From NCBI GenBank assembly GCA_014706295.1, contig JACSVZ010000007.1, forward strand, positions 47,568,975 to 47,632,974: a DNA stretch of 64,000 nt, written 5' to 3'. Both the position numbers and the translations under genes were made by a program. Positions 13,564 to 32,555 of this stretch are shown one piece after another. The DNA comes from Lycocorax pyrrhopterus obiensis. Its lineage: Eukaryota > Chordata > Aves > Passeriformes > Paradisaeidae. Position 1 is the first letter of the stretch, and every line of letters begins with the position of its first letter. The notes under the pieces are model-generated. The model saw only the letters and a list, made by a program, of their open reading frames with translations, was not told the DNA's origin and did not search any database.

Positions 13564-14626
13564 GGTCATGGTTTGACACTGGCCCAACGCCAGGCACCCA
13601 CGAGAGCTGCTCGCTCACCCTCCCCTGCCACAGCTGGGCAGAGGAGGGAAAAGGAAAAAAAAATTAACAAACGCTTCGTGAGTGAGATAAGGACCGGGAG
13701 AAACACTTCAAGGGGAAAACAGGCTCAACTTAAGCTGAAGTGAATTTATTGCTAACAGAATCAGGGGAGGATAATGAGAAGTAAAATAAGCCCTTAGAAC
13801 ACCTTTTCCCCCCAGCCCCTCCCTCCTTCCCACCGACAGCGCAGGGAGACAGGGCACGGGGGTTCGGTCAGTCCATCACCGAGATTTCCTTCCTCTGCTC
13901 CGGGAGAGGAGTCTTTCCCTGTGAGGCCGTGGGTCCCTCCCATGGGAGACAGCTCTCCTGAACTTCCCTGGCGTGGGTCCGCTCTCATGAGCAGCAGCCA
14001 CACCGCCCGTGCTGCAGCGTGAGCCCCTCCCACGGGCACACAGCCCTCCCAAAACTGCTGCGCCGTGGCTCTCTCTTTCCTCGGGGTGCAGTCCCCCAAG
14101 GACAGGCTGCTCCAGCCTGGAAACAGGGGCCTCTCTCTCCACCGGGTCTTCCACTGGATCACAGCCTCCTCCAGGCATCCACCAGCTCTGGCACGGGCAC
14201 CTCCCCCATGGGCTGCGGGTGGATCTCTGCATCCCCCCTGGATCCATGGGCTGCAGGGGCACAGCTGCTTCACCATGGTCTGCAGAGGAATCTCGGCTCC
14301 AGTGCTTGGAGCACCTCCTGCCTCTCCTCTCCACTGACCTTGGTGTCTCCATGTTGTTTTCCCCTCACACGTTCTCACCTCCTCCTCTTCTCTGACTAGA
14401 ATCCAAAATCTTGTGACTTTGTTTTGATTTTCTTCTTAAACATGTCATCACAGAGGCATTACCCACCTCTCTCATTGGCCCAGCCTTGGCCAGCAGCATG
14501 TCCATCTTCAGAGCCATCAGCCATTGGCTCTGCCGGACATGGTGGGAGGCTTCCAGCAGCTTCCTCACAGGAGCCACCTTTGTGGCCCCTCTGCTACCCA
14601 AAACCAGGCCGTGCTAAACCAATACA
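13564..14626. mobile_element. Solo LTR of an endogenous retrovirus, 1,063 bp
   Basis: The block starts GGTCATGGTTTGACACTGG (the first base is probably T in the consensus) and ends CCAATACA, so it had TG...CA ends. It is flanked by ATAAC (13559-13563) and ATAAT (14627-14631), a 5-bp target duplication with one mismatch; 5-bp duplications are common for ERVL-type elements. Base composition is unlike its surroundings, being GC-rich in the middle. I recall similar LTRs from neoavian and passerine genomes. An AATAAA on the minus strand (about 13742) hints at minus orientation, but this is not settled. No internal gag or pol is present, so it is a recombination remnant. The long minus-strand open frame inside it (13794-14378) is unlikely to be a gene. 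Confidence 0.75.
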
Positions 14627-15925
14627 ATAATATGGTTTGCATTTGCCCAAGCCCTGGCACGGGGATTTCACCTTTGTTGGGATACTCACTTGCCTCTGTT
14701 GTTTCTCCAGAAGAATAGTGCTTATGTTAAGCAAAAAAGGCAAATAGTGTCTCATCATCAAGAAGATGTAAAAAGAGAAAAAAATAATGTTATTTGGCAC
14801 TCATATTGTAGAGAAGGAGACTATTTCATGTCCTTACGAAGTCCCACGTTCAGAGCAGAGGGGAGGTGGACTAACTGTGGAAGTCAAAATAATGGGAGAG
14901 GGCTCTTGGCTACCTTCCAGGGAAACAGTGAGTGTTCCGATTGAATTGCAGTAACACCAACTTAGAAGTGGTTCCAATTTGCCAAGTAGTGACTGTGCAC
15001 TAGTGTGAATAGCCAAAAGCCTGGATTGATTGGTAAAATACCCTGAAGTCCTTGTTAATACTCTGAAACTTCAACGGTTAAGCAGAAGACAGAAGAATGA
15101 AGTATAAAAAGGTTGACAGTGCTGCTAGGAACCAATAGAAAATTTGGTAGGTTCCCCTTGATTGCTTTCTGTAACCCTGTCCCACAGCTGCCATCAAGAC
15201 TCTGCAGAGCTGCTGCATGGCCGGGCCATCTCCACCCAGCTGGCCAGTGGTGAGACAGGAAGATGGAGGGAGAGTGCCTTGAGGGTGCTTATGAGCTTTG
15301 AGTAAACACAATAACACTACCCCTTGAATGCTCCGTCTTTGACAGTCTTTCTTGGTGCACTTTTGCCATCACATAAGAACTTAAAGTGATGTTTGGAGTC
15401 AGTCAGAGCTGAGGGACCACATGATCCAGCAACATGAGGAGAGATTTGCATGTTCAGAGGGCACTTCCTAAGGAAACTCCACAGTCGTTACGTAAATAGC
15501 TGAACTCAGAGTTGTTTTCAGGGAGTCTACAGAGCCGTAGGAAATACAGTTGGCCAGAATAACAATGCAGAACCAAAAAATGGTTTCCAACAGCCACCTA
15601 AATGCAGAAAAGGGGAGAGAACTCTGTGACTGTATAATGTAAAATGCAGTGCTCCCAGCTGTTGGATGCAGAACTGAATTTACTTTATAGCAACAGTGCT
15701 ATATTCAGTCTCAATTAAATGTGCTCAAGAGACCCATTTTCAAGTGTTATTCATGCTGTATAACCAATTCTTCATTTACAAAAAGAGCATCCTGAGATAA
15801 AAAGACCACAAAACGAGCAATTCCTTTTAACAAAAAAATTCCCAACAAAAGCAGATTTCAGCAGAAGGAAATGATGTGCCACATACTGCTAGGAAGCAGA
15901 CAGTCTGAACACTTCACACTATAAC

Positions 15926-16057
15926 CATTGAATCCTAGAAGGTTTTGGGTTAGAAGTGGTCTTAAAGATCATCTAGTTCCAACCCCTCTGCTGTGGGCAG
16001 GGATGCCATTCACTAGATCAAGTTGCTCAGGGCCTCATCCAACCTGGCCTTGAACAG
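15926..16057 (-). mobile_element. CR1 LINE 3' tail fragment
   Basis: Read on the plus strand it gives GAATCCTAGAAGG, GGTTAGAAG, TCCAACCCCTCTGC and AACCTGGCCTTGAACA, the reverse complement of the avian CR1 3' UTR. It is a 130-bp 5'-truncated copy with an eroded terminal octamer, so old. Confidence 0.85.
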
Positions 16058-19000
16058 AATATGAATTATATTATCCTGATGGATATAACATTTGAGTAAT
16101 ATGAAGGAAAATTATATAGAGAGCTGTATTTACAGCAGGGAATACAGACAATTTCATCAACTATAAACCTATATCTGAAAACCTTTGCCAAGGCTGACTT
16201 TATGTGAGACTGGGGGGGAAAGAAATCTGTATCAGGGAGGGACAAAGTTTTTTTAACAGACATGTTTGTAGAAGATAAAATACAGCTTCAGAGCTGGAGC
16301 ACCCACACGGCTTCTGTGCTTTTCCAGACAAGACTGGCATCTCCAAATACTCCTGAGTTCATCACCCTGGCAATTATTAGAAAAGCCCATATGAAGCAAT
16401 ACCCAAAGCAAACAGGAATTCATATATTTCTCATTTCTCACTCCACACGCTAGTACCACACGCATTGGACTGAATTCAGGGCCTTCTCCAGATGTTTTGG
16501 ATAGACAGGATTTCTGCATAGGCTCTACAGTACATGCTGACACTTCCATGATGGGGCTGTGGTTCTTATTTTCAAAGTTATCTTTCAATAAGAGTATATT
16601 TTCTGTGAAAGAGCAAAGGAGAACTAAAAAAACACCCAGTCATCAGCAGCTAAAAAATTCATCTGTAGAAGCTGCTTCTTAAGGATGACTGACTTGACTA
16701 ACTCAACAGATTCAATTTGCATTATTAACAATAAACATAATTACACAGATATATCAACCATACCTCCAGATAGTGCTGCAATTACAGGCTGATTGAACGG
16801 ACTACGCACCATGAAACCAAAGCCACAGTTACTCAACAGAGAATGTGAACATGGTGAGACACTTGTGCAGTATTAGATTACAGTGCTGCAGGAAATGACA
16901 GAGGAGCCATTACATTATAGTCAACAGATTAATGCAGAACCAGTGCTTCAGGGAGGAGCAATTAGAGCCAACATATCTTCAATTCCAGTGGCAAAGTGGT
17001 GAAGCTAGTGGCTCCTAGGTTACCAGCAACCTTGTTTTTCTGATGTCTCAGACAATTCCCATTCCCCTACATTGATGATGGCTCTCTCCCTCCTTTCCAG
17101 TTTCTACTCCCTTTAATACTCCAGTGCATTCAGTCCACTTATGCTTTTCATTGTTAGATTCAGCCATTCTTTCCATCTGTGGGCTTTGGGACTGTCCCTA
17201 AAGCTTTCTGACTTTAAGACTCTCCTCCAAACTCCTGTCTTTAATGAGGGCTTTGCTGGTGTATTTGTGCTGATGTGCTCTGCCCTCTGGCCTCCCTCTG
17301 CACTGCACTGTGAGGAGAGGACCTGGAGCAGGCATAATGACTTTCCTGGATTTTGCAAAGCAGGAGCACTTGCAGCATTAGATGAGTAATTATAACAACT
17401 CTGCCCTTTCATGATGGAAAACATACAAATCATTAGCAGTTAATAAAACAATGGAGCACACTGATTTGGCAAACATTTATTACTGTCTAGGAATTTCAGA
17501 CTCACAGCCTAAGTAGTAGTCAATATAATATTTAGAAAGCATTTGTGTCTCTAGAAATACTGCTTTCTCTGAAATGAAAGGAAAAGCCTATTTCATGTTC
17601 TTCCATAAAAGTTATTTCAGTATCTCTTCATCATTTGATTGAGTCCTGCAAAGTGAATCCAATGAATTTATATGAATGTTGATGTAATAACTGATGAAGT
17701 ATTCAGTTTGTTAAAACCATCCTCAGCTCTTAGTGTATCAGTGGATTGACTCTGAGGAGCACTGGCTGATGGCATCTTTTCAACATCAGCAACCTTTAAT
17801 TAGCCATGTGAAGAACTCTGTATTCCATTTAGATGATAACTCCATGTTTGATCCCTTATCTTTTCTCTTTGCCCCAAGTGTAGTAAGTTTCTTATCACAG
17901 AGTCTTTTGTTCTAGCTTTCATAAAGCTACCAAAAACTCTACAGAATTTAGACCAGCTAATATGTTAAAAAAAATCAATTTCTTATTACATTTTCCTGCC
18001 ACACAACAAGAAGTCACCATAGCAACATCATTCTGTGCTCACTGCTGAAGTACCACAGGATCTTCTCTTACCAAAATATGAGAACTAGTAAGCCACACTA
18101 CCTGGTTTTTGCTAACCTCTGCACAGGGAGAAAGGTATTTTCTTCATACACTCACGTTCCATTGGGTTTAGGATTCCACTTTGCTCTTGTTCTGCTCTCA
18201 CCCCTTGGAATCCTTTGGGCCAAACTTTGTTGTCACTTATGGGAATGTATTTGCCACCAGGTGAAAGAAGTGTCTCTGATACTTCTCACACTAAGGGAGA
18301 AGTAGTTTCACTTCAGCTGTTGGATGGTAAGACTGAGACAGTCTCCAGCTACCAGCCTGCCTGCAAGACTGTGAGGCCTAACTTAGGGGAATTGTGTGTT
18401 GCTCTGAGACTTCCAAATGAGATCATATAAAGGCATGGGATATTATAAACATAATTTTTAATAAAATTGCTTGGTCTGCAGTATTCTGAAAACATGTATG
18501 AAACAATCTTCAAGGTGTCAGACTTTGCTACAGCATGGAAAGATTCCCAAGAATTTTATTACCAACATCTTTTGAAAGCATCCGTGCACTTCAGATATTT
18601 TGAATTTTGTTTGTCCAGTTCCAAATGATTCCTGCTCCAAGAAGTCTGCTTTTCAGTGGTAATCAGACCACAACACCAACAAATATCAGCAGGAGTTGAT
18701 ATGAAGATGGGTCAGTAGCTGGAAATTCAGGTGAGCTATCCAAATGCATAGATATTGCAGAAAAATTAAACATATCACTTGTGCCACTAATCGACACCTG
18801 CCACAGCCAGCAGGTAAACAGGATGGTACAGATGCTTTACAACGTGCCAGCACACTTCAACCCCTAGAGCAGAGAGGTGAAGTAGAAGTTGTGACATCCT
18901 GTTTACGCTGTAGTTAAGCACAGTGTGATTAATAGAGCTCTGAGAGTGAACATTTGCTGTACTGCTCAGCTGTCTCCTTAATAATTATTAAGCTAAGAAA

Positions 19001-19540
19001 CAAACATATTTCTATTTCCTTATGATTCAGCAGTTTATCATTTTTCCTTATTTCCTGATCTCCCTCTCTCAAGTACATACATTTTAGTGCAATACCTTCC
19101 TTCAACTGTAACAGTATGTCTGAATTACTGTGCCCTTTGCAGATTGAAATTGTTTTTTCTATTCCATTCAACTTGGCATCATTTGCCCTTCAGATAAATC
19201 TTTGATATATTAAATTTGGTCCTTTTGGCTACAGAACCAAAACCAGACTTGCTCATCTTTATTTAAGGTAGTTGTTAATCTGGAAAATGGACAAACATGT
19301 CACTTCCTTCCAAAGCTAATTAGGGATATCTGGTTGGACATTTTGACATTTTTCTTTGCAAAATGTTTGGGGGTTGTTTTTTTTCCAAAATCAAGACTAT
19401 GGCAAGGGTTGGTTACAATTAATTTCTTTATTCAAAGAAAGCTTGAGTAAAAACTTCAACATTGTCAACTCATTCTACTTGCTTTTTAAACTAAAAATAG
19501 TTTCATTAATGCTGTACTGTTTATAAATTTTAGCTAATTT

Positions 19541-19640
19541 AGAATCATAGAATCATTAGGATTGGAAAAGACCTTTGATATCATTGAGTCCAACTGATAA
19601 CCCAACACTGCCACCTTCACCACTAAACCATGACCCCAAC
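19541..19640 (-). mobile_element. CR1 LINE 3' tail fragment
   Basis: It begins AGAATCATAGAATCATTAGG, which includes the CATAGAAT terminal octamer, then GGATTGGAAAAGACC and CACTAAACCATGACCCCAA. It is a short, severely truncated copy of about 100 bp. Confidence 0.85.
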
Positions 19641-22600
19641 TTATTTACTTTAAAAGTGAAAAATAAATATGTTAAAATGACAAAAAAAAAAAAATGCTTG
19701 TACCTGCAGCTCTTGGAGAAGAGCCAGCAGATTACAAGGAACAGGTTTATACACTGCAGCATGGAAGTTACTCTGGCTGACAACACCGACCTCATCCACC
19801 CTGTGCAGAAGCTCCATGTTTAGGGAATAGTCCTTCTGTTTCCATCTGCCAAGCCCTGCAGCCTTCCAGAGACCAGTGCATGCTAACCTGATGGCACAGT
19901 GTGGTCCAAAGTATATGGCCAAGAAAACCAAAGAAACATGTGCAGCCCCTGTATAAAAACTACTGTTTTTATACAATCTCTGTAGGTGGTTTGTGACACC
20001 TAACAGTCTCCTAAGTTACCCTTCATAGCCCTCCCTCTCAGTGGAGGGTTAAGATTCATGTGTCCAGTAAGATACTGCCTTTCCATGTGGATGAAAAAAA
20101 ACTTAATTCTGTTTTCAAAGACAATGTTACAGTATACTCCAAACTTATATAATAAACCTCTTAAACTAGTTATTGTTAAAATTAAGTGCATCAGCTACTT
20201 TTAAAGAATGGTCTCAGAAACCTTTCATATCTGACCTTGTTCTAAACAATACTGTAGTAATCAAAGCTTCAAAGCAAGTCTGTAGCTAATGCTGTCAAGA
20301 CAATTAATTTTTAATATACCTAAATGTTGCTCTAATGTGGTTGCTGCCAAGAAATAAAATTTCACAACAGTAAACTATGCATAAATATGTTTAGGAATGC
20401 AATAAATGCCAACTCAGATTGTGTAAATGGAGGACAGCATATCCAAGAGCATGAAGTTCATCCAGATTATTTCTATCCATGCAGAAAATGTAGTTTTCAA
20501 ATTCTTTAGGAAGTAAGAGTGTAAGGACTCCTCCTCTATTTTAGCATCTCCTTTCCAATGCACAGTAGAATTTGTCCACTTTGGCATTGCTTCAATTTGA
20601 GTAGCTGAAGAATCTCGCCGGAGTCTTTGGTACCACTGGTAAGAACATGCATTGCTGTTTTAGGGGGATAAGCTCGTGGCTGCAGCCCTTACCCTCTACT
20701 CTGCTACTGCCTCTTGGTGCTAATCCACAACCATGAAGCTGCACTAAAACTGGGCATCCCTCTGAGCTCTCCAGTGAAACGAGGAATTAGCCAGCTGCCT
20801 TCATTTCCTGTTTCCCCTCTTCCCTTGGGTAGCAGCCTGGCCAGCACGTGCAAGGAAACAAAGGCAGGACGAGAGCTCTTTGTGCCTGGGGACGCAGCAG
20901 AGTCACTGCAGACCAGAGGAGGCTGAAGCTGCTCTCATCCACGCTGGGAGCAAGGCACAGAACATCAGGAAGACATAAGGACCACAGCCCTTCACAGCTG
21001 AGAAACACAGCACAATGTCAAGGAAGATCAGAGAACTTATGACTGATGATTCAAGTAATGAAACATCAGGTGAATCTTTCCTAAGAATGCCGTCTTTGTG
21101 AATACCCAATAATTCACATCAAAGGGGTTTTATCTGAGAGACATTGATGTAGTTAGGGCTGAAGCTTATTGGCTTCCACTCCTTTTTGAAAATGAACTGG
21201 CTCAAATGTACAGACTTCAGGAAAAACAGTGGAGGTGATGGTGACGTTCCTATTTTTAAAATCATATTTGAATCTTGGTGATGGGAGAAGGAGGAAGAAA
21301 TCATGTTGCCTGATATCAGGCACTTATTTGAGCACCTTAATTTTAAAGAGGTCATGTCCCTAGTTCCAAGGATGGACAATGTAAAGTAGAAGACTCTTCC
21401 AGAAGGTGAGAAGCCCTAGTCTGAGTTTGGGGGAGAATCTTTGCTGAGTTGTTTCTGTGAGGAGCCTACAAGAATTAGTATTCTGCTAATAATTATCCTT
21501 CACATTGTTACTTGCCAGTTAATAGGTGGTAGGAATACCTTCCACTTCTGAACTGTTTGAATAACTTGTAAGCAGCAGAGAAGCTTAATGGTTAATTTGG
21601 TACTTTGACACATTCACACTTAAAAAAAAAATAAATCCGAATGGACCGTAAACCCCTGCATTTTTATTCATTTGTTGAAGGTGATGTAAGTTCAAAGCCC
21701 ATTTATGAAAAGAGGGAGTCCAAATTGCAGCTTTTGAAAATGCAACCCACTATGTAGCTGCAATAGCAAGATTAATATTTTTCCAATCTGTAGGTTTATT
21801 TCATTTTATGCAAACATGAAAAGCTCTAGGCAGCTAGACATATACTAAGAAAGACAAATCAACATCAACAATATAAGCAATCCTAGTAATTTCCTGTATG
21901 TGCAAAGGGAAAATAAACCTCTTTGCTATGTACTAATCCCAAACCCAATATTCCCCCCACCCTCAACTGCCTTCTTCCTCTGCAGAGGCCTGGGAACAGA
22001 GCTGGGGGCTTTACAATATGCCTAAAAGATCAGCAGTAAGCTTACTGCAGAATAAAGAAGAGGGGTAGAAAACACTAACTAAAAACAAAGTGCAAAAAAC
22101 CCCACCCTCTCTGAACAAGTCTTGGTAGTTTTTGATATGAAGAGCTTTTAGATGCCCCTGAGGCTATGTTCATCTTTAACAAACAAGGACTGCGTGTTCC
22201 TTCCTGTTACCCCTGCTCACTCTTTTGGGTTTTTTTCTAGTAAGCATAACCCTAGAAATCAGAGGCACTTGGATCATTAAGCATATTTATTGTTTAAAGT
22301 TCCTAATTTGACATTATCTGTACTCTGAAACCAAACCAAAATTCTGGATGTGCAAAGTTAAGGCAAGCAGCCACAGAACCACATTTCTATCTCATTTCCA
22401 GTTTGACAGCACTATTCACCCCAAGAACTGGAAGCCATTAACCAGATCACCCCAAACACAGTATTTCCCTGCTGTGGTTCATGTTTTCTGTCACAGCTGT
22501 TCCATAGTATGTCTTTAAGTGAACGAGCTGGGAGACAATCTTGACAACATCCTTTTACTATTGCTGCCATATTTATAATTTCATGATTTCCTAATACTTA

Positions 22601-22910
22601 TAAAAACTACAAAACCAGATAGGCTGTCACAGATTTGTCTTGTCAACTCATAAATGGAAAGTTCAGCTTTTACATTCATCTTACACCTTTACCATTTAGG
22701 TCAGTTTATGCCATAATCCTCACAGTTAAAATGGCTGCAAGCTACACGGCACTAAAATCAGGCTTTTCTAATAAAAAAGTGACAAGAATTCTCAGTCATA
22801 ACCAGAACTACCGATTACAGGTATAATCTGAAATAAATATGGGTATGTCTGAGTCTAAAGGGAGGTTAAAGGGAGGAAAAATTGCATGATGGGAAGAATA
22901 TTCTAGCATC

Positions 22911-22949
22911 TTTACACTTACCTTTACACTTTACACTTACCTTTACACT
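22911..22949 (+). repeat. Tandem repeat of a 19-20 bp unit
   Basis: The unit TTTACACTTACCTTTACACT occurs twice head to tail, itself built from the 8-mer TTTACACT. Confidence 0.85.
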
Positions 22950-24016
22950 GTAAGGTTAAAAGAAATACAGATGCAATCCTGTAAGACTGTAAACACCAAA
23001 AAGTGAACGTTATTTAAGCAAAGAACACCTGTTATATTTAATTTCATTTCAATGTCCTTGAAAGTTACAGAACAGCTGATACTGTAACAAAAAGGCAGCT
23101 AATTCATAAAACAATAAAAACAACAGAAAAGTCTAAATCCACAGTGCACAACAGTAAACCTTGTGAAAAAATGGAACCAAACCAAAGTAAATTATCAAAA
23201 CCTCACACCTTTCTACACAGCTCAGCCAGTTACATTAATAATTAATAAAGTTCCCTACTCAGATGGGAATTCTAGAGAAAATGTGAAAGAAAAAAACAAC
23301 ATCAAAGCAAAGCAAAACAATCCCACATCCTACAGACTGCTGTAAACTGAAGTCTCTTTTCACAAATGCTCTGATCTCTATACTGAAAACAGTGATGGAT
23401 GTAAATACAATCTATATGCTGGTTAACTGGGTGAGAGCAGACTGTAAGTATTTTTAGACTATGCCCTCATCTTGACTATAACTTTCTGCTGACAGTGATG
23501 CTCTTTCAGCCCGAAGCAGTGAAGTATCTGAAGATCCCCCAGGAGGAGGCAGGAGCTTTGGTTCTGGCAGGCAGGCACAGAGCAGCTGCTGTGGCCCCAC
23601 ACAAGGACGGGAGCTCTGGTGCAAAGAAGAGGTGTAAACCAGGCTTGGCCCAAAACTGGCTTTGGTTCGGGATTGGGCACGTGCTTGAGTTCAGTCTGGC
23701 CTTTGCCTTTGGGAATGTCAAACACAGACACTGAGAGTTTCTGCTGCGTTTCCTAGGAATACCACAGACCAGTAGAACTCATTGTAGGTATAAAAGTTAT
23801 GTTTTTCTGGAGGGAGGGATTTCCTGAAAACTTTACCCGTGTTCTTAAAGTGCTGCCCACAAGAAAAACAATTCTTACAGCACACACAAAAAAAATATGT
23901 TTTTATATTGACTAGCTGACACAAGAGGTGGAAGGAAGGATCAGGTCTAGGGAAAAAAACCCTGTAACTTTAAATATAGGGCATGAAGATTTGCCACTCT
24001 TCTTCCTCTGCTTCAG

Positions 24017-24229
24017 TTCTGCGCCCCTCGCACACACACCCACACACACCCACACCCACACCGACACCGCGGGGTCACGGCGCCCCTCACACACACACAC
24101 ACACACAGACACACTCACACACAGACACTCTCACACACACACACACACAGACACACACACACACACTCTCACACCGACACCGCGGGGTCACGGCGCCCCT
24201 CACACACACACCGCGGGCACATGGCGCCC
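24017..24229. repeat. (CA)n microsatellite with duplicated GC-rich cassette
   Basis: Long CA/CACACT runs are interrupted by a cassette beginning CCGACACCGCGGGGTCACGG and ending CGCCCCTCACAC, present at 24061-24092 and again at 24174-24205. Degenerate partial copies lie at about 24017-24040 and 24207-24229. It ends about 150 bp upstream of the PSMC1 start codon and merges with the CpG island. Confidence 0.85.
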
Positions 24230-24381
24230 TCCGCCGGCCGCTGCCGGCACCACACGCGCGCGGCTGCCGGGGACCTGCGCTCGGCCCCGCCCGCTCTCTT
24301 GTCCCTCGCCGCTGCCCGTAGTGACGCGGCGGCCGTGGCCCGTAGCGCTGCGGTGCGGGCCGTTTCCGGGCGGTCGCGGCG

Positions 24382-32388
<8,007 letters not shown>

Positions 32389-32555
32389 GTCATCTGTCTC
32401 TTTGGGAACTATACAAAACTCTGTGTGTTGATGAGAGTCTTGTAAAACCACACAGCTAGTTTGCATTCATGAACAGGTTGAAAGCTGGTGGGTTGTGGGT
32501 TTTCAGTCAGTGTAACTCTTCACTTCCCAATAAAACATTTATTTGAATTAAACTG
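32389..32555 (+). other. PSMC1: PSMC1 3' untranslated region
   Basis: This is the sequence from the stop codon to just past the canonical AATAAA, giving a short 3' UTR of about 165 nt. The end point is estimated from the usual 10-30 nt spacing after the signal and is not visible directly. Confidence 0.6.
32529..32534 (+). promoter_or_regulatory. PSMC1 polyadenylation signal
   Basis: A canonical AATAAA lies about 140 nt after the PSMC1 stop and is followed within 40 nt by a T/G-rich stretch (TGTTTTGGTGG), the expected downstream element. Confidence 0.8.

Larger units (their letters stand above)
14632..24016. other. Intergenic DNA upstream of PSMC1
   Basis: It holds two CR1 tails and one small tandem repeat. 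No coding exon is recognised; open frames are short and unconnected. It may contain distal regulatory DNA (see findings), but nothing is certain by eye. Confidence 0.55.

Noticed and set aside
13794..14378. 194-codon minus-strand open frame
   Set aside because: It lies wholly inside the solo LTR, is GC-rich, has overlapping open frames on both strands and matches no known protein.
1..24000. Exons of a potassium channel gene (KCNK13) expected upstream by synteny
   Set aside because: No frame long enough for its large last exon and no pore-type TxGYG/GFG motif was found, so the gene probably lies further upstream.
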